A stretch of DNA of 64,000 nucleotides from Bacillus alkalicellulosilyticus (GTDB lineage: Bacteria > Bacillota > Bacilli > Bacillales > Bacillaceae_F): assembly GCF_002019795.1 (NCBI RefSeq), contig NZ_KV917381.1, positions 4,482,500-4,546,499 of the forward strand. Reading direction: 5' to 3'. The notes beneath the pieces are model-generated. The model saw only the letters and a program-made list of their open reading frames with translations, searched no databases and was not told where the DNA came from. This document shows, piece after piece, positions 1 to 13,593 of the stretch (positions are counted from its first letter, which is position 1; each line of letters opens with the position of its first letter). Both the position numbers and the translations under genes were made by a program.

Positions 1-12
1 AAGCGAGTAAAC

Positions 13-41
13 TTTAAATTAATTTATCAATATGGTATAGT
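13..41 (+). promoter_or_regulatory. Candidate sigma-A promoter with extended -10 for the YycC-like gene
   Basis: An extended -10 (TGG followed by TATAGT at 36-41) lies 36 bases before the first ATG. The -35 region at 13-18 (TTTAAA) is poor, so the assignment rests on the -10. Confidence 0.35.
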
Positions 42-77
42 AATTTATACTTAATGAAAGAATTGGAGGTAGTACAG

Positions 78-227
78 ATGAAGCCAAATCAATTTTCGCT
101 TGAAACGGCCAAGATACTTTCCGAAAAGCTTAAAATGCCAATTGAACACATTATGCATACACCTCCACATATTATCTTGGCAAAAGTCGCTGAATTGGAT
201 AAAAAGGAAAATAACAAAGAAGAGTAG
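78..227 (+). CDS. YycC-like small protein
   Basis: This 49-residue protein starts with ATG at 78, seven bases after a good ribosome-binding site (TTGGAGG at 63-69). The sequence MKPNQFSLETAKILSEKL followed by MPIEHIMHTPPHIILAKVAEL resembles the short YycC-like family of Bacillaceae, whose function is unknown to me. It is hydrophilic, with a lysine- and glutamate-rich tail and no signal peptide or membrane segment. It stands alone ahead of the SRP RNA gene on the same strand. The family call comes from remembered similarity, so a different small helical family is possible. Confidence 0.65.
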   Translation: MKPNQFSLETAKILSEKLKMPIEHIMHTPPHIILAKVAELDKKENNKEE

Positions 228-266
228 TCAATTCCTTTATATGGGTACTATGGATTTGTGTTACTG

Positions 267-295
267 TTGATTTTTTAAGGCAAACCATCTATACT
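267..295 (+). promoter_or_regulatory. Sigma-A promoter of the SRP RNA gene
   Basis: TTGATT (267-272) and TATACT (290-295) are separated by 17 bases. Transcription would start near 302, about 40 bases before the mature RNA 5' end. This agrees with the known processing of a longer scRNA precursor in Bacillus. Confidence 0.75.
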
Positions 296-340
296 AAGTA
301 TTACGTCGCTTAGATGTGGCGTCAAACTATGTTATTCAAT

Positions 341-612
341 TTGCCATGCTAGGTGGGGAGGTAGCGGTGCCCTGTAACTCGCAATCCGCTATAGCGAGGC
401 TGAACTCCATCTCGAGGTCTTGTTGACGTAAGGTCTGCCCTAAGTAAGTGGTGTTGACGCTTGGGTTCTACGCAACGGAAACCCATGAACCCTGTCAGGT
501 CCGGAAGGAAGCAGCAGTAAGTGGTCCCTTCCGTGTGCCGTAGAGTCGCCTGGGCCGAGCTAACTGCTTAGGTAACGCTTGGGTCAACTTGATCGAAAGA
601 TGGTGCATGGCA
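341..612 (+). ncRNA. scr: Signal recognition particle RNA (scRNA), large Bacillus type
   Basis: The sequence matches the ~270-nt Bacillus small cytoplasmic RNA, which has an Alu domain as well as the S domain. The invariant S-domain core, GTCAGGTCCGGAAGGAAGCA around 496-515, is present with the GGGCCGAGC and GTAACGC segments that follow. The 5' segment GGGGAGGTAGCGGTGCCCTG (355-374) belongs to the Alu domain. The RNA binds Ffh and acts in co-translational membrane targeting. The location just upstream of dnaX is the same as in B. subtilis. Ends are estimated from the B. subtilis RNA and may be off by a few bases. Confidence 0.93.
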
Positions 613-625
613 TTCATTTTATATA

Positions 626-660
626 AAGCAGTGACTATATTCCATAGTCGCTGCTTTTTT
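626..660 (+). terminator. Intrinsic terminator after scr
   Basis: The arms AAGCAGtGACTAT and ATAGTCgCTGCTT form a hairpin that runs into a T tract ending at 660. Confidence 0.85.
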
Positions 661-733
661 ATATATTCCTTTGAATTTCATAATATCTATGAGTATAATA
701 AAAGGACCGAACCTATGGATAGGAGTGAGAAAA

Positions 734-2413
734 ATGGGCTATCAAGCATTGTATCGTGTCTGGCGGCCACAGTTATTAAGAGATATTGCTGGGCAAGACC
801 ATATTACGAAAACATTAAATAATGCATTGGCTCAGGAAAAGTTTTCTCATGCCTATTTATTCACAGGGCCAAGAGGTACGGGTAAAACGAGTGCTGCGAA
901 AATCATGTCAAAGGCGATTAATTGTGAGCAAGCACCAGTACCAGAACCTTGTAATGAATGTAAGGCATGTCTTGGAATAACGGATGGATCTATTGTAGAT
1001 GTTATTGAGATTGATGCAGCTTCTAATAATGGAGTTGATGAAATAAGAGACATCCGAGATAAGGTGAAGTTTGCTCCCAATGAAGTACGCTATAAAGTGT
1101 ACATTATTGATGAAGTACATATGTTATCGACCGGTGCATTTAATGCGCTACTTAAAACGTTGGAGGAACCACCAAAGCATGTTATTTTTATTTTAGCAAC
1201 GACTGAACCACATAAAATTCCACTAACGATTATTTCTCGTTGTCAGCGTTTTGATTTCAAACGAATCTCAACAGATGCTATGATTGCCAGAATGAATTAT
1301 ATTTTGAGTCATTATGAGACAAAAGTGGAAGAGGATGCATTACATCTTTTAGCTCTTTCAGCAGATGGTGGAATGCGTGATGCTCTAAGTTTACTTGACC
1401 AAGCCATATCATATGGAGATAATGTCATTACTATAGATGATATCTTGTCAGTGACAGGAGCGGTATCGCAACAACTTCTTACTGATGTTGTATTTGCTAT
1501 TCATGAACAAGATGTCGCTAAGGCACTCCAAACGGTAGACCGAATGATTAAAGAAGGAAAAGACCCACAAAAATTCCTGGAAGATCTCATCTTTTATTTT
1601 CGGGATATTCTCTTATACAAAACAGCTCCACAGCTAGAAGATGCTTTTGAACGAGCCAGAGTGGATAAGCAGTTTGAAGAACTAGCGGCAGTGATTTCAC
1701 CAAAAGTTATTTTTGAAAACATTGCGTTACTTAATGAAAGCCAACAGGAAATGAAATGGTCGACTCATTCCAAAATATTTTTAGAAGTAGCAATGGTCAA
1801 GTTGTGTCAAAAAGATACTAGTGAAAGCGTAGTGGCTGATGGAAGTGAAATTGCGGTTTTAAAAAGTAAACTTGCAGAGTTGGAGAAAACCATTTCGACT
1901 TTAAAAAGCGGGACCGTTACAGTTTCTGCTGAGAAAGCTGATGCTACTTCGACAAGGAAGCGTCCGGTTACACAGCAATCGACTACCAAAATGGCCACAC
2001 CACAAGTGAAAGAATTACTAAAAAAAGCTTCAAAACAAGACTTACATCATGTGACTCAAGCTTGGGGTAAAGTTATGGATGTAGTAAGACAACAGAACAT
2101 CAGAGCACATGCGTGGTTAAGTGATTGCAAACCAGTAGCTGCATCTAATGAAGCAGTTTTACTCGCATTTCAAAATGAAATGCACAGAGATATGATTGAT
2201 ACTAAATTTAAACAAGATGTAGAAGGAACTGTTTCAGAAGTGTGTCAGCGACCTTTATTGCTGTACTCCATCTTAAACGGGCAATGGAATAAAATTAGAG
2301 AAGACTTTGTTCGAGAACAAAAAGGCGACCAGCCGACTGAGGAGAAAAATCCTGTTATTGATGAAGCAATAAAATTGGTTGGATCTGAATTAATTGAAAT
2401 AGTTGAATCATAA
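734..2413 (+). CDS. dnaX: DNA polymerase III subunits gamma/tau
   Basis: DnaX is the ATPase core of the clamp loader that puts the beta clamp on DNA. ATG 734 is chosen because it follows AGGAGTG (721-727) and gives MGYQALYRVWRP, the usual DnaX start, in a 559-residue protein close to the B. subtilis length. Walker A GPRGTGKT is at about 45-52, four zinc cysteines at 64, 73, 76 and 79, DEVH at about 126-129 and the SRC sensor motif at about 168-170. A low-complexity linker around 390-440 precedes the tau-type C-terminal region. I saw no obvious frameshift signal for a separate gamma form, but did not search exhaustively. It heads the dnaX-yaaK-recR-yaaL set. Confidence 0.97.
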   Translation: MGYQALYRVWRPQLLRDIAGQDHITKTLNNALAQEKFSHAYLFTGPRGTGKTSAAKIMSKAINCEQAPVPEPCNECKACLGITDGSIVDVIEIDAASNNGVDEIRDIRDKVKFAPNEVRYKVYIIDEVHMLSTGAFNALLKTLEEPPKHVIFILATTEPHKIPLTIISRCQRFDFKRISTDAMIARMNYILSHYETKVEEDALHLLALSADGGMRDALSLLDQAISYGDNVITIDDILSVTGAVSQQLLTDVVFAIHEQDVAKALQTVDRMIKEGKDPQKFLEDLIFYFRDILLYKTAPQLEDAFERARVDKQFEELAAVISPKVIFENIALLNESQQEMKWSTHSKIFLEVAMVKLCQKDTSESVVADGSEIAVLKSKLAELEKTISTLKSGTVTVSAEKADATSTRKRPVTQQSTTKMATPQVKELLKKASKQDLHHVTQAWGKVMDVVRQQNIRAHAWLSDCKPVAASNEAVLLAFQNEMHRDMIDTKFKQDVEGTVSEVCQRPLLLYSILNGQWNKIREDFVREQKGDQPTEEKNPVIDEAIKLVGSELIEIVES

Positions 2414-2439
2414 TAAAATGAACATGGAGGAGATTTACT

Positions 2440-2751
2440 ATGAAAAACATGGGACAAATGATGAAGCAAATGCAAAAAATGCAAAAGGATATGGCGAAAG
2501 CGCAAGAGGCGTTGAAAGAGAAAACTGTAGAAGCTACTGCTGGTGGTGGCGTAGTAACAGTTGTAGCAAGTGGGGACAAACGTATTCTTGATGTGAAAAT
2601 TTCTGAAGAAGTAGTTGATCCTGATGATGTAGAAATGCTACAAGACCTAATTTTAGCAGCAACTAATGATGCTCTAGCCAAAGTTGATGCCCTTGTTGAA
2701 CAAGATATGGGCAAGTTTACAAAAGGTATGAATATACCGGGATTATTTTAG
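2440..2751 (+). CDS. yaaK: YbaB/EbfC family nucleoid-associated protein
   Basis: This 103-residue protein belongs to the YbaB/EbfC family, whose members form tweezer-like dimers that bind DNA. The N-terminal helix is methionine- and lysine-rich ([18 protein letters not shown]), followed by the family's glycine-rich turn (TAGGGVVTV). ATG 2440 follows GGAGGAG at 2426-2432. The gene sits between dnaX and recR, the conserved position across bacteria, which suggests a link to recombination or replication. Its exact role in Bacillus is unsettled. Confidence 0.93.
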   Translation: MKNMGQMMKQMQKMQKDMAKAQEALKEKTVEATAGGGVVTVVASGDKRILDVKISEEVVDPDDVEMLQDLILAATNDALAKVDALVEQDMGKFTKGMNIPGLF

Positions 2752-2763
2752 GAGGCTAGCGGG

Positions 2764-3360
2764 ATGCAATATCCTGAACCCATTGCAAAACTAATCGAAG
2801 GATTCATGAAATTACCAGGAGTTGGTCCAAAAACGGCTAGTCGATTGGCTTTTCATGTCTTGAATATGAAAGAAGACAGTGTACTTGATTTTGCTAAGGC
2901 ACTGGTTAATGCAAAACGTAATTTAACGTATTGTTCAGTTTGCCATAATATTACTGATACCGATCCTTGTCGTGTTTGCGATGACTCCTCGCGTGATCAA
3001 ACAACAGTTTGTGTTGTTCAAGATGCAAAGGATGTTATAGCGATGGAGAAAATGCGTGAATACGTTGGGTTATACCATGTTCTTCATGGAGCGATTTCTC
3101 CGATGGAAGGGATTGGACCTGAAGATATTAAAATTCCTGACTTATTAAAACGGCTTCAAGATGATAAAATAACAGAAGTGATTATTGCTACAAACCCTAA
3201 CATTGAGGGTGAGGCTACAGCAATGTACATTTCTCGTTTAATCAAACCAACAGGGATTAAAGTGACAAGGATAGCGCATGGTTTGCCTGTTGGCGGCGAT
3301 TTAGAATATGCGGATGAAGTTACTTTATCAAAAGCAATTGAAGGTCGCCGTGAATTATAG
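2764..3360 (+). CDS. recR: Recombination mediator protein RecR
   Basis: RecR works with RecF and RecO to load RecA onto SSB-covered single-stranded DNA. The 198-residue protein shows the helix-hairpin-helix ([15 protein letters not shown], about 17-30), four zinc cysteines at 57, 60, 69 and 72, and a Toprim domain afterwards. ATG 2764 follows AGGAGG, 12 bases after the yaaK stop codon. Length and domain order are normal for the family. Confidence 0.97.
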   Translation: MQYPEPIAKLIEGFMKLPGVGPKTASRLAFHVLNMKEDSVLDFAKALVNAKRNLTYCSVCHNITDTDPCRVCDDSSRDQTTVCVVQDAKDVIAMEKMREYVGLYHVLHGAISPMEGIGPEDIKIPDLLKRLQDDKITEVIIATNPNIEGEATAMYISRLIKPTGIKVTRIAHGLPVGGDLEYADEVTLSKAIEGRREL

Positions 3361-3372
3361 GAGGGGATAATT

Positions 3373-3585
3373 ATAGTTTTTAAGAAAAAAGGCTATATTC
3401 GAGCTAAAGAGGACAATCGATTATTAAGTATTATTGAATCACTAAAGCATGAATTAGTGACTCAACAATCGATAGTAAAAAAAAGTGTTGACCCATCCCC
3501 AGCTGTCTTAGCGAAAGTAAAGCTCTTAGAAGCAAAATATTTATTTTTATTGCGTGAAGCGAGGAAAAGAAATACATCGATGTAA
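3373..3585 (+). CDS. yaaL: YaaL-like (DUF2508) protein with non-canonical start
   Basis: Immediately after recR an open frame in the recR reading frame encodes xVFKKKGYIRAKEDN and continues to TAA at 3583-3585, resembling the short charged YaaL family that follows recR in Bacillus. A strong ribosome-binding site (AGGAGGGG, 3359-3366) is present. The frame is bounded upstream by the recR stop, and the first canonical start, GTG, would remove about 28 residues. Plausible initiators are ATA at 3373 or ATT at 3370; I use ATA, giving 70 residues. A base error or a mutated start codon is the alternative. The function of the family is unknown to me. Confidence 0.6.
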   Translation: MVFKKKGYIRAKEDNRLLSIIESLKHELVTQQSIVKKSVDPSPAVLAKVKLLEAKYLFLLREARKRNTSM

Positions 3586-3625
3586 GAACAGTAAGGAGAA
3601 CATTGCCCTTAGTGTTCTTTTTTTT
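3585..3625 (+). terminator. Intrinsic terminator after yaaL
   Basis: AGAACA (3585-3590 or again 3597-3602) pairs with TGTTCT (3613-3618), which leads into an eight-T tract. Confidence 0.7.
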
Positions 3626-3680
3626 ATTGCCTTGCATATAAATACTATAGGCTTGTCAGTATGGAGTGAGGTGAAGACGA

Positions 3681-3944
3681 TTGGATCCGATTTTGATTGT
3701 TTCGTTAGTAGGAGGATTAATTTTTTTATTGCTTATTGTGGGAGCGCCGATTAAACCTTTGCGTTTTTTAGGACAGGCAGCAGTAAGATTATTAATTGGG
3801 GCATTGTTTTTGTTTTTCCTAAATGCCTTTGGCTCTTTGTTTGGTTATAGCATCCCGATTAATGCTGTTACAGCTTCAGTATCAGGCTTTTTAGGAATTC
3901 CGGGAGTTGTCTTGTTAATCGCCATTGACTACTTTATTCTATAA
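3681..3944 (+). CDS. bofA: Pro-sigma-K processing inhibitor BofA
   Basis: BofA sits in the outer forespore membrane with SpoIVFA and holds the protease SpoIVFB inactive until the forespore signals, delaying sigma-K activation. The 87-residue product has the same length as B. subtilis BofA and consists of hydrophobic segments (about 3-22, 35-55 and 65-85). The start is TTG 3681, after GAGGTGAAG. It is the last gene before the rRNA operon, as in B. subtilis. Confidence 0.9.
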   Translation: MDPILIVSLVGGLIFLLLIVGAPIKPLRFLGQAAVRLLIGALFLFFLNAFGSLFGYSIPINAVTASVSGFLGIPGVVLLIAIDYFIL

Positions 3945-3946
3945 AA

Positions 3947-3987
3947 ATAACCCGTGGGAATTACTAATAATTACCACGGGTTATTTT
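3947..3987 (+). terminator. Terminator after bofA
   Basis: AATAACCCGTGG and CCACGGGTTATT form a 12-bp stem with a T-rich 3' side. The A-rich 5' flank could let it act in both directions. Confidence 0.8.
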
Positions 3988-4070
3988 ATTGCTTTCTGTT
4001 ATCTATATATGGTAAGATGAATTTCCTGTTGTTAATACAAAACAAACAAAAAACATTTTTTAAAAAAGTG

Positions 4071-4100
4071 TTGACGACAGAATAAATAGTGTGATATTAT
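4071..4100 (+). promoter_or_regulatory. rRNA operon promoter
   Basis: TTGACG (4071-4076) and TATTAT (4095-4100) are 18 bases apart, about 165 bases before the mature 16S gene. Upstream is an A/T tract (4040-4068) that could act as an UP element. A second, upstream promoter like the usual P1 was not convincingly visible. Confidence 0.7.
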
Positions 4101-4122
4101 ATAAAAGTTGCTTTAACAACAA

Positions 4123-4265
4123 CATAGCTCTTTGAAAACTGAACAGAACAAAGCCAAGCGAAGAGATACATGATATCTCATTGTCATTGCAAAATGGCAA
4201 CCCCGTCATTGTAAAATGACAAAAAGTTGCGAAAGCAACACTTTTATGAGCTTAATCAACTCACT
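4123..4265 (+). other. rRNA leader with boxA and 16S processing stem
   Basis: The leader carries a boxA-like antitermination signal (GCTCTTTGAAAAC, from 4128). The arm at 4133-4159 is nearly complementary to 5868-5893 beyond the 16S 3' end, which would form the RNase III stem enclosing pre-16S. The same leader, with a few small indels and substitutions, recurs before the second operon near 63790. Confidence 0.75.
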
Positions 4266-9109
<4,844 letters not shown>

Positions 9110-9134
9110 TATAAATAAGACGAAGATTGACTAC

Positions 9135-9154
9135 AATGCATACTATCTAGTTTT
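9135..9154 (+). other. 3' arm of the 23S processing stem
   Basis: This arm is complementary, apart from one base, to 6038-6058 in the 16S-23S spacer, so the two can enclose pre-23S. Confidence 0.7.
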
Positions 9155-9190
9155 GAGAGATCACGTAAGTGATGTTTCAATTATATAAGG

Positions 9191-9306
<116 letters not shown>

Positions 9307-9312
9307 TGAGAT

Positions 9313-9345
9313 AAAGTACACTTCAATGTAGGTGTGCTTTTTTTG
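9313..9345 (+). terminator. rRNA operon terminator
   Basis: AAAGTACAC and GTGTGCTTT form a stem followed by a T run. Confidence 0.75.
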
Positions 9346-9384
9346 TTATATTAAGACAAATACTTAACAAAATAACGAGAAAAG

Positions 9385-9650
9385 AAAAACCATTACCGTA
9401 ACTGAGAGGAAAACAGTGCAAGTGGTAATGGAAACCAATGAACCGTGCCCGAAGCAGAGGGAAAAGCAGCCCCAACGGTAACGGAAATCAAAAACCATTA
9501 CCATAACCGAGAGGAAAACAACGCAAGTGGTAACGGAAACCAATGAACTGTGCCCGAAGCAAAGGGAAAAGCAGCCCAAGCGGTAACGGATATCAAGAAC
9601 CATTACCGCAACCGAGAGGAAAACAACGCAAGTGGTAACGGAAACAACCC
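9385..9650. repeat. 105-bp tandem repeat, about 2.5 copies
   Basis: The anchor CCATTACC recurs at 9390, 9495 and 9600, exactly 105 bases apart. Units one and two agree over nearly their full length with scattered substitutions; unit three diverges after about 9647. Each unit also carries GGTAACGG-type sequences in opposite orientation to CCATTACC, so neighbouring units can form short hairpins. The gap from 9307 to 9829 holds nothing else convincing apart from the operon terminator. Confidence 0.85.
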
Positions 9651-9829
9651 AAAAGAAAAACAATCCCAAAAAGGATACCATTCAGCAATAGCCTAAATAA
9701 ATGCTATCTTTTGTGAGATAGACAGACACGAGCAAGTTGTGTGAGACATAACAATAAAAAGAGCGAAAATTTAAAACAAAGTATATAATTCAAAAAAATA
9801 GGAAATCAATGGTAGTGGGGGTGAAGGCC

Positions 9830-10033
9830 ATGAAGCCTATAACAAATACATCTATACCTGTAAAAAAGGAATGCGTGGTATGCAACCAATCTAAAATAGA
9901 CGGAATTCATTTATTTGACCACTTTATTTGTGTAACATGTGAGCGAGAAATGGTAAAGACCGACCCAACTGATGAATATTACCACTACTATTTAGAAAAA
10001 CTAAGGAAAATCAGAATACCTAAAAGTAGTTAA
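9830..10033 (+). CDS. gin: Anti-sigma-G factor Gin (CsfB)
   Basis: Gin is a small zinc protein that binds and inhibits sigma-G in the forespore until engulfment ends, and also antagonises sigma-E in the mother cell. ATG 9830 is chosen because GGGGGTGA (9817-9824) lies five bases upstream; an ATG at 9809 is possible. The 67-residue product has the expected CxxC pair (C15/C18 and C34/C37), with GIHLFDHFICVTCERE as the best match to the family. The sequence GTATA at 9781, 15 bases before GG at 9801, is a weak candidate for a sigma-F promoter. It lies downstream of the rRNA operon, as in B. subtilis. Confidence 0.88.
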   Translation: MKPITNTSIPVKKECVVCNQSKIDGIHLFDHFICVTCEREMVKTDPTDEYYHYYLEKLRKIRIPKSS

Positions 10034-10067
10034 AGAATGAGCGGTAGCCCTGCTTGTTCTTTTTTTC
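10032..10067 (+). terminator. Terminator after gin
   Basis: AAAGAAtgAGC and GCTtgTTCTTT form an imperfect stem followed by a T run. Confidence 0.8.
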
Positions 10068-10128
10068 ATTCCTTGTACCTAAAAAATCATTTATAATAAT
10101 AAGTAAATATTAATAAAGGAAGTTTACG

Positions 10129-11580
10129 ATGACTGAGAAAAGCCAAGCCCCTTTGTTTACTCGACTGATAGAACATAATAAAAACGAATATCAATCCTTT
10201 CATGTTCCAGGACATAAAGGAGGGCGAGTTTTTTCTTCTCAAGCTAAAGATTGGTTCTTTCCATTACTTCAGTTGGATCAAACAGAAGTTGAAGGTCTTG
10301 ATGATTTGCATGACCCTCAAGGAGTTATTGAGCAAGCACAGAGGTTAGCAGCAAAAGAATTTAACGCAATGCATACGTTTTTCCTTGTGAACGGAACTAC
10401 AGTAGGAAACCTTGCTATGATTATGGCAACATGTCAAGAAGGTGATGTAGTTCTTGTGCAGCGCAACAGTCATAAATCGATACATCATGCATTAAAGTTA
10501 GCTAAAGTATACCCTGTCTATTTAGAACCGCAATTTGAACAGGATATAGAATTAACTACATCGGTACCAATAAGAACCGTATTAAAAGCAATTGACAAGT
10601 TCCCAAATGCTAAAGCTTTGGTTTTAACAAATCCAACATACTATGGGATAACCACAAACCTCACAGAAATGATAAGTGTAGCACATTCCAATGGTATACC
10701 AGTGTTGGTTGATGAAGCACATGGTGCCCATTATGGAATTGAAGGTCCTTTTCCATCAAGTGCAATTTCGCAGGGAGCTGATATTGTAACTCAATCCGCT
10801 CATAAAACCTTACCTGCTATGACAATGGGGAGTTATCTTCATTTTAACAGTAGACTGGTTTCTATAAAAAAAGTAGCCGAATATTTAGAGATGCTACAAT
10901 CGAGTAGTCCTTCATATCCAATTATGGCATCACTTGATTTAGCTAGGCAATATAGGCAGGATTTAACGCAGGAACAAGTGAGTAGTATTTACAATGCTAC
11001 TGAAACTTTTCGTAATTTACTTGGAGAGATTCCACAGTTTGAGGTAGTCTCTTTGACGCCGGAGTCCGATGATGAAATTGACCCTTTAAAGGTCACTGTT
11101 AGGACGAAATGTTATGCGTCAGCAAAAAAAATACAAAAACTGTTGGAAGATAAGGGGATCTATACAGAGTTAGCGAGTGACATACATATTTTATTTGTAT
11201 TGCCGTTATCCGTTATAGATTACACTGAAGTGGTTGAACGAATTAGACAAACAGTCGAAAGTCTTCCGCCAATCAACCGTGTAGAGAAAATGTCATGGCA
11301 ACATTCAAATGATATTTCCGATTTGGCGTTAACTTATAAAGAAATGAAACAGTACAAACAGAGAAAAGAACATATTGATAAAATTGAAGGAAAGATTGCT
11401 GCAGAAAATGTCATTCCATACCCGCCCGGCATACCTTTAATAGTAGAAGGAGAAAAAGTCACGGCAACTATGGTAAAACAAATCAAAAGGTTACTTTCTG
11501 CAGGAGTTTCCTTTCAAGGACACACGAAATTAGAGCATCTATCCATTTATGATACAGATGTAGAAAGAGGAAATTCATGA
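10129..11580 (+). CDS. yaaO: Orn/Lys/Arg decarboxylase family protein (YaaO-like)
   Basis: A fold-type I PLP decarboxylase of 483 residues, the length of the short Bacillus members. FHVPGHKGG (about 24-32) is the family's N-terminal signature, DEAHGAH at about 195-201 contains the cofactor-binding aspartate, and SAHKT supplies the PLP lysine at about 226. The family decarboxylates arginine, lysine or ornithine for polyamine synthesis; the substrate cannot be told from sequence. It overlaps tmk by four bases (ATGA), which suggests cotranscription. The B. subtilis neighbours xpaC and yaaN are not present between gin and this gene. Confidence 0.9.
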   Translation: MTEKSQAPLFTRLIEHNKNEYQSFHVPGHKGGRVFSSQAKDWFFPLLQLDQTEVEGLDDLHDPQGVIEQAQRLAAKEFNAMHTFFLVNGTTVGNLAMIMATCQEGDVVLVQRNSHKSIHHALKLAKVYPVYLEPQFEQDIELTTSVPIRTVLKAIDKFPNAKALVLTNPTYYGITTNLTEMISVAHSNGIPVLVDEAHGAHYGIEGPFPSSAISQGADIVTQSAHKTLPAMTMGSYLHFNSRLVSIKKVAEYLEMLQSSSPSYPIMASLDLARQYRQDLTQEQVSSIYNATETFRNLLGEIPQFEVVSLTPESDDEIDPLKVTVRTKCYASAKKIQKLLEDKGIYTELASDIHILFVLPLSVIDYTEVVERIRQTVESLPPINRVEKMSWQHSNDISDLALTYKEMKQYKQRKEHIDKIEGKIAAENVIPYPPGIPLIVEGEKVTATMVKQIKRLLSAGVSFQGHTKLEHLSIYDTDVERGNS

Positions 11581-12203
11581 AGCGTGGTTTGTTTATTACC
11601 TTCGAAGGTGGAGAAGGAGCAGGAAAAACAACAGTTATGCAGAAAGTAAATAAAGAACTATTATCCAAAGGCTTTAATACGATAGTAACAAGAGAGCCTG
11701 GTGGGATAAAGATCTCAGAAAAAATTAGGGAAGTCATCTTAGACCCTTCTCATACGGAAATGGACAGTCGGACTGAAGCTTTATTATATGCAGCTGCACG
11801 AAGACAACACTTAGTTGAAAAAGTGATACCAGCTCTTTCTGAAGGCACCATGGTCCTTTGTGACCGTTTTATCGATAGCAGCTTGGCTTACCAGGGATTT
11901 GCTAGAGGGTTAGGAGTAGAAGAGATCTTTTCAATTAATCAATTTGCGATTGAGGGCTATATGCCAGATGTAACACTCTTTTTTGACATTGATCCAGAAG
12001 AAGGTTTAAAGAGAATTGAAAGGGACAGTGAAAGAGAAATTAACCGTTTAGATAAAGAAAAACTATCGTTTCACCAAAAGGTTCAAGAAGGCTATCATTT
12101 TTTAGTAAACAAATACCCCCAGAGAATTGTTGTAATTAAAGCAAATCAACAAGTGGAAGATGTATATACCGACGTCATGAGGGAACTGGTGAAAAGAATC
12201 TAA
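11577..12203 (+). CDS. tmk: Thymidylate kinase
   Basis: Phosphorylates dTMP to dTDP with ATP, an essential step in dTTP supply. The 208-residue protein starts with ATG at 11577 inside the yaaO stop. The P-loop GGEGAGKTT is at about 11-19, the TREPGG motif for dTMP binding at about 38-43, and [12 protein letters not shown] carries the DR(Y/F) motif. Length is typical. It is followed by the darA-holB genes, as usual. Confidence 0.97.
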   Translation: MKRGLFITFEGGEGAGKTTVMQKVNKELLSKGFNTIVTREPGGIKISEKIREVILDPSHTEMDSRTEALLYAAARRQHLVEKVIPALSEGTMVLCDRFIDSSLAYQGFARGLGVEEIFSINQFAIEGYMPDVTLFFDIDPEEGLKRIERDSEREINRLDKEKLSFHQKVQEGYHFLVNKYPQRIVVIKANQQVEDVYTDVMRELVKRI

Positions 12204-12231
12204 TCTTGCACTCAAAATGATAATGCAAGAT
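12203..12231 (+). other. Hairpin between tmk and darA
   Basis: ATCTTGCA and TGCAAGAT form an 8-bp stem with a 13-base loop overlapping the tmk stop. It lacks a T tract, so it is not a normal terminator; it could be an RNA-processing or stability element. Confidence 0.45.
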
Positions 12232-12246
12232 AATAGATGAAAATGA

Positions 12247-12588
<342 letters not shown>

Positions 12589-12602
12589 AGGGTGTTTTTT
12601 TC

Positions 12603-13589
12603 ATGAGTTGGACAGAATTAAATGAAGTACAACATAAAGTAGTAAAAATTTTAACAAATAGCATTACTAGAGATAGATTAGCACATGCTTATATTTTTGA
12701 AGGGCCTCGAGGTACAGGAAAAAAACAAGTAGCTTTTCAGTTAGCGAAAAGCTACTTTTGTAAGGAAAGACAGGATTATGAACCTTGCCAACAGTGCGTT
12801 GATTGTAAGCGAATAGAGTCAGGTAATCATCCGGATGTTCATCTAATCGCTCCAGATGGACAGTCTATAAAAAAACAACAAGTCGAGCATCTTCAAAAAG
12901 AATTTTCCTATCGAGGAGTAGAGTCTAACCAGAAGTTTTATATTATTGAACATGCAGAGAAAATGACAGCAAGTGCATCTAACAGTTTATTAAAATTTCT
13001 AGAAGAACCTAGTTCTCCGACAATCGCAGTATTGCTTACGGAAAATTTACATCAAATGTTAAGAACCGTGCTTTCACGAAGTCAAATACTATCATTTACA
13101 CCGCTACAAAGAAAAAAATATATAGAACAATTAGTTGAGCATGGTATAAGTGAGACGGTAGCTCATATATTGGTTGAATTGACGGCAAATATTACCGAAG
13201 CAGAGACACTTTGTCAAGACGACTGGATTGTACAAGCACGAAATGTAGTGTTACAATTAACTGAAGAGGTTTACTCTAGGCCTCATCATGTTTTTTTTAC
13301 ATTACAGGAAAAGTGGTTGCCCCATTTCCAAGGAAGGGAACAGGGGGAACTTGGATTAGACTTAATGCTCTTATGGTATAGAGATGTTTTATATAGCAAG
13401 GTGGGTCATTCATCGGACTTGGTGTTTATTGACCGAAAAAATGAATTGGAAACGCAAGTGCTTTATAACTCAGAAGATAAAATTAGCAAGCAAATAAAGG
13501 CGATATTTGAGGCTAAGCGGCATTTGCAGGCAAATGTAAATCCACAATTATTAATGGAAAAGCTTTTGCTGAAGTTACAGGAGGGATAA
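12603..13589 (+). CDS. holB: DNA polymerase III delta' subunit
   Basis: DeltaPrime is a non-ATPase subunit of the clamp loader and works with DnaX, also encoded here. The 328-residue protein has a degenerate P-loop (GPRGTGKKQ, about 34-42), a cysteine cluster (YEPCQQCVDCKR) that should bind zinc, and SRSQ where DnaX has SRC. The ATG is eight bases after AAAGGGTG. It is followed by ricT after four bases. Confidence 0.93.
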   Translation: MSWTELNEVQHKVVKILTNSITRDRLAHAYIFEGPRGTGKKQVAFQLAKSYFCKERQDYEPCQQCVDCKRIESGNHPDVHLIAPDGQSIKKQQVEHLQKEFSYRGVESNQKFYIIEHAEKMTASASNSLLKFLEEPSSPTIAVLLTENLHQMLRTVLSRSQILSFTPLQRKKYIEQLVEHGISETVAHILVELTANITEAETLCQDDWIVQARNVVLQLTEEVYSRPHHVFFTLQEKWLPHFQGREQGELGLDLMLLWYRDVLYSKVGHSSDLVFIDRKNELETQVLYNSEDKISKQIKAIFEAKRHLQANVNPQLLMEKLLLKLQEG

Positions 13590-13593
13590 TGAA

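Noticed and set aside
9364..9681. Minus-strand open frame of 105 codons with hydrophobic repeats
   Set aside because: It is the translation of the 105-bp tandem repeat (35 codons per unit), has no ribosome-binding site and matches no family I know; treated as non-coding.
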